From assembly GCA_900114405.1 (NCBI GenBank), contig FOSY01000016.1, forward strand, positions 1-64,000: a stretch of DNA of 64,000 nt, given 5' to 3'. Origin of the DNA: Lachnospiraceae bacterium KH1T2. GTDB lineage: Bacteria > Bacillota > Clostridia > Lachnospirales > Lachnospiraceae. Numbering within the stretch: position 1 is the stretch's first letter; the number at the start of each line of letters is the position of its first letter. Under the pieces are notes generated by a model. That model was not told where the DNA came from, made no database searches, and saw nothing but the letters and a program-made list of their open reading frames with translations. The position numbers and the translations under genes were made by a program. Shown here in pieces: positions 1-8,353 of the stretch.

Positions 1-757
1 CTATTTTTTCTGAATTAAGTAGCGAGCCTGTTGAAGAACTAATAATATTGCAGAGTTCATCCAAGGCCTCTCCTTTTTTCAACTGATTTCTTTCAACAAT
101 ATCAGCAAAATATGTCGTAGCGAACAAGCTCTTTATATATTCTTTTCTCTCTTCGTCGCTTTTTAATACAGCTAACGGCATTCCACCGTATTGCATATAT
201 GTATATATTGCTTCAGTTGCTGATCCTCCGACATATCCATAATATTCTTCAAATGACAGTGGAGACAGCTTTATGTTTGTCGCCTTATCTCTAAATTCGG
301 TAACTATATCTGAAGACAACATTTTAGAATTTGAACCCGTCACATATAAATCTATATTTTTTTCTCTTGAGAGTCCGAGCACAACATCTACAAATGAGAT
401 TACCTCAGTATCATTAGCATCAGCCAAAACATGTTTACCATCAGTGAAATTTGGATTGATTATAGAATATACCTTCTGTATTTCATCTATGAAAACATAG
501 TAAATATCTTTTTCTTTGCATTTTTCCCTTATATAAGCTCCTAGTTCTAAAGGATCGCGATACTTGCTGTTTTTATCATCATCCAATTCCAGGATAATTA
601 TCCTACTCTCTGGAACGTCCTCAGAAAGCAAGTATTCTCTATAAATTTCTTTAAGAAGAAATGATTTTCCACATCTTCTTACACCTGTTATCACTTTCGG
701 AAATCCGTTATTTCTGGCATTAATCAACTGATTTAGATATCTATCTCGCTTTATCAT
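1..757 (-). CDS. AAA ATPase with DUF4143-type architecture, 3' end outside window
   Basis: The frame is open from an ATG at 757 to the left edge, so only the first 252 codons are visible. The start is supported by an AGGAGA ribosome binding site about 6 bases upstream. Near the N terminus it has a P-loop (GVRRCGKSF), and later a Walker B-like segment (YYVFIDEIQ) and a sensor-like VTGSNSKML. This pattern fits the large bacterial family of AAA ATPases with a C-terminal DUF4143 domain, common in gut Firmicutes and of unknown function. Downstream sequence needed to see DUF4143 is missing. It lies just outside the leftmost att site, so it is probably host chromosome rather than element cargo. Confidence 0.8.
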   Translation of the reverse strand, partial: MIKRDRYLNQLINARNNGFPKVITGVRRCGKSFLLKEIYREYLLSEDVPESRIIILELDDDKNSKYRDPLELGAYIREKCKEKDIYYVFIDEIQKVYSIINPNFTDGKHVLADANDTEVISFVDVVLGLSREKNIDLYVTGSNSKMLSSDIVTEFRDKATNIKLSPLSFEEYYGYVGGSATEAIYTYMQYGGMPLAVLKSDEERKEYIKSLFATTYFADIVERNQLKKGEALDELCNIISSSTGSLLNSEKI

Positions 758-771
758 ATAATCTCCTAAAT

Positions 772-785
772 TGTAGAATTCTACA
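772..785. promoter_or_regulatory. Perfect 14-bp palindrome upstream of the AAA ATPase
   Basis: TGTAGAATTCTACA is a perfect palindrome 15 bases upstream of the ATPase start codon and next to its ribosome binding site. The position suggests an operator for autoregulation, or a hairpin in the 5' UTR. No convincing -35/-10 pair was found around it. The regulator is unknown. Confidence 0.4.
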
Positions 786-810
786 CTTTTAGCGATTATC
801 ACAATTTAAT

Positions 811-844
811 AAAAAACACCCCAAGAACAAATGTCCTGAGGTGT
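811..844 (-). terminator. Intrinsic terminator next to the leftmost att site
   Basis: On the minus strand an 11-bp stem with two G-T wobbles is followed by TTTTTTATT. It lies 47 bases beyond the att core at 891, in the same relation as the terminators at 5714-5746 and 14971-15008 to their att cores. It probably once ended the rpsI transcript, or serves the same role for transcripts leaving the element. Confidence 0.75.
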
Positions 845-890
845 AATAAGTCGTATATGATTGTCCAGAGACGTAATACATTGTAAAACG

Positions 891-1098
891 ATTATCTCTT
901 TGAGAACTTTTTCAATGTCCTAAGTGCTGTGTTTGTGGCATTTCTAGGGCGAGTTGCTGTTTACCTGCTGCGTACGGTAGAAAGCTCAGGGCTACTGTAT
1001 GCGGCTGGTGGCAACTTTAATATCAGCGATCAAAAATAATTCTCTGATTTTACTTTCTACTCATTAAATCTTTGTCTGTCTTTTGTAAGATTATCTTC
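891..1098. repeat. 208-bp terminal repeat, copy 1 (att core plus element end)
   Basis: It is collinear without gaps with 5768-5975 and differs at only a handful of positions. The first 18 bases are the att core matching the rpsI 3' end. Inside it, 954-979 holds TTGCTGTTTACCTGCTG followed by CGTACGGTA, which also occurs in modified form next to the integrase at 14891-14928. This is likely an arm-type integrase binding site. Confidence 0.85.
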
Positions 1099-1145
1099 CG
1101 GTTATTATTACATTTAATAATATCTACACATTCAGTGTCATATAT

Positions 1146-1655
1146 TTATTTCCTCATATCCAAACTCATAAGATCAAAATCAATATATTCATTTCCAATT
1201 TTGAAAAAAGCCGGTATTGTTCCAGTCTTATCAAATCCATATTTTTTATAAAGATGAATCGCCGCTGCATTATCACTTCGAACTTCCAAGTTTATTATTT
1301 CAATTTCATGTTCCTTGGAATAATCTATAAGATGCCGAAGCAACTTAGTGCCTATCCCTCTGTTCCAATATGCCTTAAGGACAGAAATCCCTATTTCAGC
1401 CCTATGCGCCATTCTTCGTGGCATCCCACTCATATTAGCCGTTCCTACTAACTCTGATCCATCCCACGCACAATAAAATACGCTTTTATTATCATCATGC
1501 ATAGTTTTCAGAATACTTGCTTCTTTCTCAACAGAAATATCTCTTCCTTCTGCCCCATAAGTAAGGTTATCTGTCTCTCCACCGATTATTTTCATATAAT
1601 CAAGTATCTTTTGAGCATCCGATGGATTTGCCTCTTTTACTGTTATTTCAGCCAT
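1146..1655 (-). CDS. GNAT family N-acetyltransferase
   Basis: 169 residues, the usual length for a single GNAT domain. The acetyl-CoA loop is visible as NRGIGTKLL around residue 96, followed by the typical IINLEVRSDNAAAIHLYKKYGF segment in shortened form NLEV...AIHLYKKYGF. It transfers an acetyl group from acetyl-CoA to an amine; the substrate cannot be read from sequence. It is the last gene of a cargo run of four related acetyltransferases on the same strand, ending 48 bases inside the element's terminal repeat. Confidence 0.85.
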   Translation of the reverse strand: MAEITVKEANPSDAQKILDYMKIIGGETDNLTYGAEGRDISVEKEASILKTMHDDNKSVFYCAWDGSELVGTANMSGMPRRMAHRAEIGISVLKAYWNRGIGTKLLRHLIDYSKEHEIEIINLEVRSDNAAAIHLYKKYGFDKTGTIPAFFKIGNEYIDFDLMSLDMRK

Positions 1656-1707
1656 TTAGTTTGTCTCCTCTTTCGATTGTTATTCTGCAAGATATCTTCT
1701 TCAAGCT

Positions 1708-2127
1708 TTACTGTACAGCCTTGATCATGATCATTTCCATCGGTTGCTCATATCCCGGCACATCAACAATGAAGCCTCCGCAGTCCTTATAGTCCAACTT
1801 TCGATAAAAATGCTGCGCATTCTCATCAACTTGTGTTGAAGTCATAAGCATTCCATATTCCATGGCCTTCATATCGTTTTCCCAGTGTTCCATTAGGAGT
1901 TTTCCATATCCACGGCTCCGATATTTTTCGTCGACATAAAGCATAGTACAAAAAGGCGTATTATCCCAGAAAAGGTTGTAACGTAAAACGCCTACAATTT
2001 TATCCTCATCAACCACAACATAACCCTGCTTGTTTCTGACTTTCTCCTCAAATCCAGAATCAGGCAAATGTCTATCCAGCAAATACCACTCTTCCTTATC
2101 TTTTAGCTCCACATATCTTATTTCCAT
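1708..2127 (-). CDS. GNAT family N-acetyltransferase, short form
   Basis: 139 residues with a clear RSRGYGKLLM acetyl-CoA binding motif (R-x-x-G-x-G) and the C-terminal FYRKLDY segment of GNAT enzymes. The start is preceded by GAGGAAATAAAA. The substrate is unknown; small-molecule detoxification is a common role for such cargo genes. Neighbours are a DUF3784 membrane protein upstream and another GNAT downstream, all reading left. Confidence 0.82.
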   Translation of the reverse strand: MEIRYVELKDKEEWYLLDRHLPDSGFEEKVRNKQGYVVVDEDKIVGVLRYNLFWDNTPFCTMLYVDEKYRSRGYGKLLMEHWENDMKAMEYGMLMTSTQVDENAQHFYRKLDYKDCGGFIVDVPGYEQPMEMIMIKAVQ

Positions 2128-2152
2128 TTTTATTTCCTCAGCAAACTTGAAG

Positions 2153-2467
2153 TTAGTGTTCTGTCATATGTCTGTTAATAAGTAATAAAACAAACATGAC
2201 ACACCATATTGCCCACGCGATCAAGCATCCAATTCCTTGATAGAAAAAATCAATAATTGTCCCAACTATAAAAGGAAAAGCCATAAACATAATCCTTCTT
2301 CCATAAGCCTCGCACATAGTTTTTTCATCATAGTTTTTTCGTTCTTCTTTTGATCTTGAATTATAACCGGTTAAAAATTCAGCAGCTTTTCCGTTAGATT
2401 TATAAAAACATATCCCCAGCAGAAACATAATGAGTGCCATAATAAGATTAAATATAAAATAAAACAT
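2153..2467 (-). CDS. DUF3784-like small membrane protein
   Basis: 104 residues with three predicted membrane helices (about residues 3-20, 60-75 and 80-98). Between the first and second lies LTGYNSRSKEERKNYD, which matches the conserved loop of DUF3784 proteins of Firmicutes. The function of that family is unknown. It is part of the cargo run of the integrase-less element. Confidence 0.7.
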   Translation of the reverse strand: MFYFIFNLIMALIMFLLGICFYKSNGKAAEFLTGYNSRSKEERKNYDEKTMCEAYGRRIMFMAFPFIVGTIIDFFYQGIGCLIAWAIWCVMFVLLLINRHMTEH

Positions 2468-2515
2468 CCTTATCCCCTTCCTACAAACAGCGTTTTTTCT
2501 CAGTTATCCTGGAAT

Positions 2516-2980
2516 TTAAGGATGTAAAACAAATACTTGATTGGGATACCCAAACTCCTCAGTCATTTCGCCCTCTTGAAATCCGAATTTTTTATACAAA
2601 GCTCTCGGAGCAATTCCTTTTTCATCATTTTCACGAAACGTTGATACCGTGATTTCCCTACTTCTATCCAATTCAGCAAGCGCTTTTCTCAGAAGGATTG
2701 AAGCCAACCCTTGCTGCCTGTATTCAGGATCCACAGCAAGACAACAGATCATATTTCTATTACGTGAAAACAGAAGAACTCCCACAATAGTTTCACTGTC
2801 TTTGACACATACAGCTTGCAGCTTGTTCATAAACTTCAATACAGTCTGCTTATGTTCTTCTAAATTCTCTTCTGTTTCGAGCCCGGGGAAATTCCAGCTA
2901 ACCTTTCGAACAAGCTGCATCCACGAATCGATATATGAACTTTCTCCAAATATTGCTTCCATTTCTTTCATCACTATCAT
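2516..2980 (-). CDS. GNAT family N-acetyltransferase
   Basis: The frame opens at 3031, but the ATG at 2980 is preferred because GGGGGA lies 6 bases before it and it avoids overlap with the upstream gene. The product is 154 residues. Motif A is EYRQQGLASILL (R-x-x-G-x-A) and the C terminus has APRALYKKFGF typical of GNAT enzymes. It is predicted to acetylate a small amine or protein N terminus; the substrate is not known. Confidence 0.82.
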   Translation of the reverse strand: MIVMKEMEAIFGESSYIDSWMQLVRKVSWNFPGLETEENLEEHKQTVLKFMNKLQAVCVKDSETIVGVLLFSRNRNMICCLAVDPEYRQQGLASILLRKALAELDRSREITVSTFRENDEKGIAPRALYKKFGFQEGEMTEEFGYPNQVFVLHP

Positions 2981-3018
2981 ATAAAAATCCCCCATCGTAA
3001 ATAAAACTGAAATTAATC

Positions 3019-3558
3019 TTACACAGGGCACATCATCTGAAGGTCAAATGGTTCTTCTTCAGCAATTTCTTTTATTGGGTTAACTGTCAAATCACTCCCC
3101 ATCACTCTGTAAAACGCAATCGTCTCCTCTGAAGAGCAAGCAGATATGTACAAAGCTTCCGCACCATTTTTTCTTGCTTCATCTTTTCCTACTTCAAATA
3201 ATCGTCTGCCGATGCCTAGACCTCTACATTCAGAAGATACCTGCATCATATCAAGAATCATATATCGACCTTTTAGCTGTTTTAATAGTCCTATAAAACC
3301 AACAACTCTATCATTTTCTAATGCAATGTATGTAATATATTCATCACTGCTTATTTGCTTGGCTACTGAACGTTTTTTATTTAGATCCCAATCTTCGGTA
3401 TATTTGCATTCAATCAATATATATTCCCCGTCAATTCTGCGATATACCTTATTTACATCCTGTTTTCTGTTATATGAATCCAATGAATTAATAGAGAAAT
3501 TCTTTTCTGATAATAATTCTATTTTAATCAAATAATAAATCTCCTTGCTTCTAGACAT
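3019..3558 (-). CDS. GNAT family N-acetyltransferase
   Basis: 179 residues. The N-terminal 60 residues are lysine/arginine rich and not conserved-looking. The GNAT core follows with ECRGLGIGRRLF as the acetyl-CoA loop (R-x-x-G-x-G) and EETIAFYRVMGSD as the C-terminal helix. It is the fourth GNAT in five kilobases; the four differ clearly in sequence, so they are not recent duplicates of one another. Confidence 0.8.
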   Translation of the reverse strand: MSRSKEIYYLIKIELLSEKNFSINSLDSYNRKQDVNKVYRRIDGEYILIECKYTEDWDLNKKRSVAKQISSDEYITYIALENDRVVGFIGLLKQLKGRYMILDMMQVSSECRGLGIGRRLFEVGKDEARKNGAEALYISACSSEETIAFYRVMGSDLTVNPIKEIAEEEPFDLQMMCPV

Positions 3559-3631
3559 TTATACGATTGAAAATAAATATTAACTTTTTTCGAATTAAAG
3601 TTTAGTCGTTTTTACTGAAATATATTCCGGT

Positions 3632-4213
3632 TTACTGTTCCAACACTTTAAGATCAGATCTCTCATATTTGTTTTGACCTTTGAGGCTTTTCTTATACTT
3701 CCAGCATCTTATAGCATCATCCAGCGAAGCACCTTTGTTATCTGCAAAGAAATCCCTGATATAGGTATTATACTCAAACTGCTTTCCAATAACAGTCTGC
3801 CCCTGCTTTACTGTTCTTTTGATCTCATAATAAGCATCAATGGCATCACTATATGTTTTCCCGGAATTCGCTTTGAGCCATTTTTGAAATGTCACATTGA
3901 AACAAAATGACTCCCCTATTTTGCTCTTAAAAAAGGCTCTATGAACCTCCGAACAAATAATGTTCTCTTCAATTTTACCGGCCTCTGTTATAGTGGTTAT
4001 CTTTGCCTTTCTTTTAGTAGATGCTGTCCCCGATGAATTCTTGATTTTCCCCGTATCAAGATAGTATGCAATCCTCTCAGTAAGCTCTTGTTTTCCGCCG
4101 GAAGCAGGCAACCAGTTATCGTGGCAGAACTTTACAAGTTCTTCCTTCAGGTAATAATATTCAAGAAAATCTTGTCTCTTTAATCCCAACGTTAGTGTAG
4201 GTCTTTCAGACAT
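3632..4213 (-). CDS. SAP-domain protein, DUF6434-like
   Basis: The ATG at 4213 is chosen over 4234 because GGAGG lies 5 bases upstream. The 193-residue product starts with a SAP-like helix-extension-helix (FLEYYYLKEELVKFCHDN then GGKQELTERIAYYL), a nucleic-acid binding fold. A basic linker (STKRKAK) follows, then a second domain rich in aromatic residues that resembles DUF6434. The role is unknown. It occurs scattered in Firmicutes, often near small acetyltransferase and resistance genes. Confidence 0.65.
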   Translation of the reverse strand: MSERPTLTLGLKRQDFLEYYYLKEELVKFCHDNWLPASGGKQELTERIAYYLDTGKIKNSSGTASTKRKAKITTITEAGKIEENIICSEVHRAFFKSKIGESFCFNVTFQKWLKANSGKTYSDAIDAYYEIKRTVKQGQTVIGKQFEYNTYIRDFFADNKGASLDDAIRCWKYKKSLKGQNKYERSDLKVLEQ

Positions 4214-4292
4214 ACTGTCCTCCAATATCTTCAAAAATCCCCTCTTTTCCTCGTTTGATTTTACGTCGTAATATACCTACAAAACAGTTTTA

Positions 4293-4763
4293 TCACATCA
4301 TCAATAGTTTATCCAGCTCATAAAGGAGCTTCTCTTTCATTTCTCCTAGTTCTTCACTGCTGGGTCTGTTTATGTCAGCATACATTTTTTCGCTTGGATA
4401 ACACCAGACAGGTCCCTTGCCTTGGTTTCCATAGTTATCTATGTCGCCAGCCCTTCTTGGAAACAGATGCCAATGAATATGTGCACCACCTTCACCGTTT
4501 CCCAGACATTCATAATTCATTTTTTCGGCTCCGAAAGCATTTTTCACCGCTTCAGCAATCAGTGTCATTTCATATAAGTGCTTTGCCCTTGTCTTCTCAT
4601 CCAAATCAAACAGTTCAACAACATGGTCTTTATATAAAAAAAGCGTATACCCCTTAAAATGTTGAAAATCTCCAATTACCACATATCCAGTTTCAAGTTC
4701 TTTTACAAGAAATGGATTGTTGCCAGCCTTTGTTTCTTTAATTCTGTCACATATTCCGCACAT
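4293..4763 (-). CDS. HIT family hydrolase
   Basis: 156 residues with the histidine triad HIHWHLFPR near residue 96, where the middle histidine forms the nucleotidyl intermediate in this family. Such proteins cleave adenylylated or dinucleotide substrates. An N-terminal CGICDRI pair of cysteines may bind zinc, as in several HIT proteins. It lies directly downstream of the AAC(3)-type gene, separated by 48 bases, and is probably cotranscribed from the promoter at 5677-5705. Confidence 0.85.
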   Translation of the reverse strand: MCGICDRIKETKAGNNPFLVKELETGYVVIGDFQHFKGYTLFLYKDHVVELFDLDEKTRAKHLYEMTLIAEAVKNAFGAEKMNYECLGNGEGGAHIHWHLFPRRAGDIDNYGNQGKGPVWCYPSEKMYADINRPSSEELGEMKEKLLYELDKLLMM

Positions 4764-4811
4764 ATAATTCTCCCTACAAATACTGTTTCCTATTCTAAGT
4801 TATACTGGAAG

Positions 4812-5594
4812 TTATTTTCTGTTACATTCTATCCACGATACAGCAAAATCTACTAATTCACGTTGGTTCATCAGCTTTATGTCAGCATTGCCCACTTTTA
4901 CCTTACATGTGGTATAGGCTACTTCAAATGCCCTTCCTATATCTTTGAAGTCCTCTCCATCAACATACAATGTTTCATACGCTTTCCAGACCCGAACACC
5001 ATTCTCCATGACTGCACTGTGTTCAATGCAGGTATGTTTGCTTGAGTATTCTGCACGCGCATCCGCTAAATGAATGGAAGTATTCTTATCATAATCAACT
5101 CCAATCAGTAAAACTTTCCCATCGAGTTTATAAAGCCTCCCAATTGGTGATGAGTCTCCAAATATATTCGAAAGATCATGGTTCTCAGTTAAATACTTAG
5201 CATTCTTTCCCCAAGCCGCAACAGATCTGGCAGGATGGTCACTCCTTAATGTTCCAGGCCATGAACGGAACATTTCGGCAACCGCACCCATAGTGTTTGT
5301 CGGAGTAATTGCCTTATCATATGCCGGCCAGTTTTCGCGTATTGTATCCCAGTCAGCCTCATCTGCATCCCAATGAACTCCTGTTTCCGGATCAAGGTTT
5401 TTCCATGATTGTGTAGACATCATAATAGTTCCATTCTGCCCCACAACATCAATCAAAGCTTCAATAATAGTCTGTGCACCACCACATACATATCCAATTT
5501 GTCCAAGTGATGTATGTACCATTACTGAATCACCATTCTGGAGCCCAACACTTTTTAATGCACTTACTATATCTGATTTAATGATAGTCTTCAT
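4812..5594 (-). CDS. Aminoglycoside 3-N-acetyltransferase family protein
   Basis: 260 residues, the normal size for the Antibiotic_NAT family (PF02522). The N-terminal GDSVMVHTSLGQIGYVCGGA, the central TMGAVAEMFRSWPG and SDHPARSVAAWG, and the later DSSPIGRLYKLDGKVLLIGV stretches are characteristic. Known members acetylate the 3-amino group of deoxystreptamine aminoglycosides using acetyl-CoA, but many chromosomal or cargo homologs have untested substrates. GGGGAGAG precedes the ATG. Transcription probably starts from the duplicated promoter module at 5623-5705. Confidence 0.85.
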   Translation of the reverse strand: MKTIIKSDIVSALKSVGLQNGDSVMVHTSLGQIGYVCGGAQTIIEALIDVVGQNGTIMMSTQSWKNLDPETGVHWDADEADWDTIRENWPAYDKAITPTNTMGAVAEMFRSWPGTLRSDHPARSVAAWGKNAKYLTENHDLSNIFGDSSPIGRLYKLDGKVLLIGVDYDKNTSIHLADARAEYSSKHTCIEHSAVMENGVRVWKAYETLYVDGEDFKDIGRAFEVAYTTCKVKVGNADIKLMNQRELVDFAVSWIECNRK

Positions 5595-5622
5595 ACTCTC
5601 CCCTGTTAGATATTTTAAACTT

Positions 5623-5705
5623 AAAGTTAATCTATTCAGAAATACTTAAATTTTTACTTTGTAGCAACTGTTTATAATTATACCTATATCTACCATCCTG
5701 TTCAA
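5623..5705 (-). promoter_or_regulatory. 83-bp promoter module, copy 1 (upstream of AAC(3) gene)
   Basis: It contains TTGAAC at 5705-5700, a 17-base spacer and a perfect TATAAT at 5682-5677 on the minus strand, a strong sigma-A type promoter. The 83 bases are repeated at 9975-10057 with one mismatch and no gap. In both places the module follows a terminator and drives the first cargo gene to its left. Confidence 0.85.
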
Positions 5706-5713
5706 CGGCACAC

Positions 5714-5746
5714 AAAAAAGGCCCGGTACTTTCGTACCGAGCCTTT
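5714..5746 (-). terminator. Intrinsic terminator beside the middle att site
   Basis: Stem AAGGCTCGGTAC/GTACCGGGCCTT with a GAAA loop followed by TTTTTT on the minus strand. It stops transcripts coming out of the right-hand element before the cargo promoter of the left-hand element. Confidence 0.88.
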
Positions 5747-5767
5747 GAAATCTGCCATTGCAGAAAT

Positions 5768-5975
5768 ATTATCTCTTTGAGAACTTTTTCAATGTCCTAA
5801 GTGCTGTGTTTGTGGCATTTCTAGGACGAGTTGCTGTTTACCTGCTGCGTACGGTAGAAAGCTCAGGGCTACTGTATGCGGCTGGTGGCAACTTTAATAA
5901 CTGCGATCAAAAATAATACTCTGATTTTACTTTCTACTCATTAAATCTTTGTTTGTCTTTTGTATGATTATCTTC
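5768..5975. repeat. 208-bp terminal repeat, copy 2 (att core plus element end)
   Basis: Gap-free match to 891-1098. The first 18 bases are the att core. 5831-5856 is the putative integrase arm site shared with 954-979 and, in diverged form, 14891-14928. Confidence 0.85.
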
Positions 5976-6043
5976 GAATATATCTTTCTTAGCGGAGCAC
6001 ACGGGACTTAAACCAAAGGTTCACAATGTACCCACAGCTCTAA

Positions 6044-6211
6044 TTAATCCGTTATTTCTCCTCCAGCCTCTCTAAGATCAAACAATGAAACGATCTTAAA
6101 CTCTTTCTTTTCAGTATCCACATCCCTAAACCAGATGCTTCCACTATTGATACATGCGCCCTGCCAGTTCGCCCATAGATCTGATATGTCCCATGATGCA
6201 AGTGCGGTCAT
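6044..6211 (-). pseudogene. Remnant or short ORF at the left end of the element
   Basis: An open stretch runs from about 6259 to a stop at 6044-6046, with only one ATG at 6211 giving 55 residues (MTALASWDISDLWANW at its start). No ribosome binding site of normal strength precedes it. The frame is closed by TGA just upstream of 6259, between this stretch and the LysR gene. It looks like the C-terminal part of a lost gene. I do not recognise the family. Confidence 0.35.
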
Positions 6212-6276
6212 CTCTTCCTCATTAAATGCTTTTTTAAGAATAGGTATGCTTATCGTTATTCATTTTACTAAAATGT

Positions 6277-7161
6277 TTATGCCACCGGTAGGATTTCCTC
6301 ACATATTGCACGGATCTCTTCACTGAAAACAGTATCTTTTGGCCAGATGAAGGTAAAATCATGTTTTACCCTAAAGTCGTCAAGGGGGATTGTTTTCAGA
6401 TATCCGGACTGCAGTCCGGATGCAACCGCTGCTTTATATAAAAAGGTGATGCCACAATCTTTTTCAATAAGGCTTATTATGGTATGCATGTTCTCCACCT
6501 GGGTAAAATTCCTAAAATCACTTGTGGAGTAATTGTTCAGGGCAAGAGCTCTTTCCAATATATTGCGCGTTCCTGAACCGGGTTCTCTTATAAGAATTCG
6601 CTCGGGAAAGAGATCTTTTATCACGCGTGGCTTCTGATTGAAAGAGTGCTTTGCCGAACAGACAGGAACGAACTCTTCTTTGCTAAAAAGCAGCGTTTCA
6701 TAATCATTTTCAGGGAAATATCCTTCTACAAGTGCAAAATCTATAACCCCCTCGGAGAGTTTTTTAAGAAGCTCCGATGTGTTGCCAAATGTAATCTTAA
6801 GATTAGTATCCGGGTGATTTTTTATGTAATCACTGATCGGATCAGCAATTATGTATTCTCCTATGGTCATGGTGACACCAAAAGAGATGTCTTTTAAGCC
6901 ATGGTTATTCTGTGAAAGTATTTCTTTGAGACTTTCATCATCATTTTTTATCTGATTCATTTTTTTATACAGGAGTTTTCCGTTGTCAGTTAGAAAAAGT
7001 TTTTTTCCATCCTGAGTAAACAGCTTTGTCCCGTATTCATTTTCAAGATGATGTATGTGTTGAGAAACAGCGGGCTGAGTAATATTCAGCTCCTTAGCCG
7101 CCTTGGTGAAATTGAGGTGTCTGCAAACGCAGAGGAAAGTATCTATTCTGAAATCCAGCAT
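6277..7161 (-). CDS. LysR family regulator, YeiE/CysL-like
   Basis: 294 residues, typical of LysR regulators. The N-terminal winged helix-turn-helix is clear (NFTKAAKELNITQPAVSQHI, residues 17-36), followed by the linker helix and a periplasmic-binding-like effector domain. It is divergent from a YeiH-type exporter gene with 127 bases between the starts. The same divergent pairing occurs in enterobacteria (yeiE-yeiH), where the regulator responds to sulfite; a similar sulfur-related signal is plausible here. It should bind the shared intergenic region. Confidence 0.85.
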   Translation of the reverse strand: MLDFRIDTFLCVCRHLNFTKAAKELNITQPAVSQHIHHLENEYGTKLFTQDGKKLFLTDNGKLLYKKMNQIKNDDESLKEILSQNNHGLKDISFGVTMTIGEYIIADPISDYIKNHPDTNLKITFGNTSELLKKLSEGVIDFALVEGYFPENDYETLLFSKEEFVPVCSAKHSFNQKPRVIKDLFPERILIREPGSGTRNILERALALNNYSTSDFRNFTQVENMHTIISLIEKDCGITFLYKAAVASGLQSGYLKTIPLDDFRVKHDFTFIWPKDTVFSEEIRAICEEILPVA

Positions 7162-7288
7162 AATCAGTCCTCCCTAACGATAAGAAATGTTTATGGATAT
7201 ATAATAATATATAATTTTATCTTTTTCAAAAGACAGAATATAATAAGACCTACGAAAGAACAGATTAAAAAGAGAGAGAGGTCTTGAG
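7162..7288. promoter_or_regulatory. Divergent intergenic region between LysR gene and yeiH
   Basis: Contains a LysR-like dyad ATAAGAAATGTTTAT around 7179-7194 and, for the plus strand, TATAAT near 7240-7246 with a weak -35. An AGAGAGAGG ribosome binding site precedes yeiH. The dyad next to the LysR start fits autoregulation and activation of the exporter; the exact sites are inferred. Confidence 0.45.
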
Positions 7289-8326
7289 ATGGATTTTTTG
7301 AAAAAGAATTACATGGGAGTAATAGTATGCTTCACTATTGCAGTTCCTTCATGGCTCCTGGGAAAGCGCTTCCCTGTCGTTGGCGGAGCGGTGATTGCAA
7401 TCATTCTGGGCATGATAATAGCCCTGTTCTGGAATGACAAGGGGAAGGCGGCTGATGGAATAAAGTTCACATCAAAGATAATTCTGCAGGAGGCTGTTGT
7501 CCTCCTTGGATTTGGTATGAATCTTTCGGTCGTTCTTCAGACCGGGAAACAGTCACTTCCTATAATTATCTGCACGATTTCAACATCGCTTATCCTATCA
7601 TGGATTCTTCATAAGGTTATGAATATCAAAGGAAACACAGCTGCTCTTATCGGAGTTGGCTCATCAATATGCGGCGGCTCAGCAATAGCAGCTACGGCTC
7701 CTGTCATTGATGCGGATGATGATGAAGTGGCACAGGCAATTTCTGTGATATTTTTCTTTAACGTGCTGGCAGCACTTCTTTTTCCTTCGCTGGGAAAGCT
7801 TATAGGTTTTGATATCACAACAGGAGAGACTTTCGGTATTTTTGCGGGAACTGCAGTTAATGATACTTCTTCCGTCACCGCAGCTGCATCAACCTGGGAT
7901 AGTATGTGGAACCTGGGGAATCAGACTCTTGATAAGGCAGTTACGGTCAAGCTTACAAGAACACTGGCTATCATACCTATTACACTGGTACTTGCGTATC
8001 TGAGGGCAAGGGAAGCAAAAAAGGATGGAAGTTCGACAAATGGCTTTAGCTTTAGAAGAGCATTTCCGATGTTCATAGTCTTCTTTGTGATTGCTTCAAT
8101 TATCACAACTATTTGCTTGAGAGCAGGTGTCCCTTCTTATGTTTTTAAGCCACTTAAGGAACTTAGCAAGTTCTTTATAATAATGGCCATGGCTGCTATT
8201 GGCTTGAACAGTAACATAATCAAACTAATTAAATCAGGTGGGAAGCCGATTTTGCTTGGCGGCTGTTGCTGGATCGGAATAACAGTTGTCTGCCTTTTGA
8301 TGCAGCATGTAATGGGAATATGGTAA
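7289..8326 (+). CDS. yeiH: YeiH family putative exporter (UPF0324)
   Basis: 345 residues with about ten hydrophobic helices. The central stretch with [19 protein letters not shown] and the later [13 protein letters not shown] are hallmark motifs of the YeiH/UPF0324 membrane family, which is annotated as a possible sulfate or sulfite exporter and linked experimentally mainly through its LysR partner. It acts in the cytoplasmic membrane. It is the only cargo gene on the plus strand of the element and forms a self-contained cassette with the regulator at 6277-7161. Confidence 0.85.
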   Translation: MDFLKKNYMGVIVCFTIAVPSWLLGKRFPVVGGAVIAIILGMIIALFWNDKGKAADGIKFTSKIILQEAVVLLGFGMNLSVVLQTGKQSLPIIICTISTSLILSWILHKVMNIKGNTAALIGVGSSICGGSAIAATAPVIDADDDEVAQAISVIFFFNVLAALLFPSLGKLIGFDITTGETFGIFAGTAVNDTSSVTAAASTWDSMWNLGNQTLDKAVTVKLTRTLAIIPITLVLAYLRAREAKKDGSSTNGFSFRRAFPMFIVFFVIASIITTICLRAGVPSYVFKPLKELSKFFIIMAMAAIGLNSNIIKLIKSGGKPILLGGCCWIGITVVCLLMQHVMGIW

Positions 8327-8353
8327 AGACCTGAGTCTGAATAAAGTTCCACA

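Larger units (their letters stand above)
891..5785. mobile_element. Integrase-less element flanked by att sites (cis-mobilizable type)
   Basis: The segment is bounded by two copies of the 18-bp core ATTATCTCTTTGAGAACT (891-908 and 5768-5785). This core equals the 3' end of rpsI at 15034-15051. The left end carries the same 208-bp terminal sequence as the neighbouring complete element. It contains only cargo: four GNAT acetyltransferases, a DUF3784 protein, a SAP-domain protein, a HIT protein and an AAC(3)-family acetyltransferase. There is no integrase, relaxase or replication gene. It reads as a relative of the right-hand element that lost its backbone and now depends on it for movement. Both the boundaries and the lack of recombination genes are directly visible; past mobility is inference. 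Confidence 0.7.

Noticed and set aside
273..500. Plus-strand ORF of 75 codons
   Set aside because: It lies opposite the AAA ATPase reading frame, which has a P-loop and other motifs; the plus-strand product has none.
891..5975. The 208-bp repeats as insertion-sequence ends
   Set aside because: They are direct, not inverted, contain the rpsI 3' end core and integrase arm-like sites, and no transposase is present.
8327..8353. Terminator between yeiH and the ArsR gene
   Set aside because: The 27-bp gap has no convincing hairpin with a T-run on either strand.
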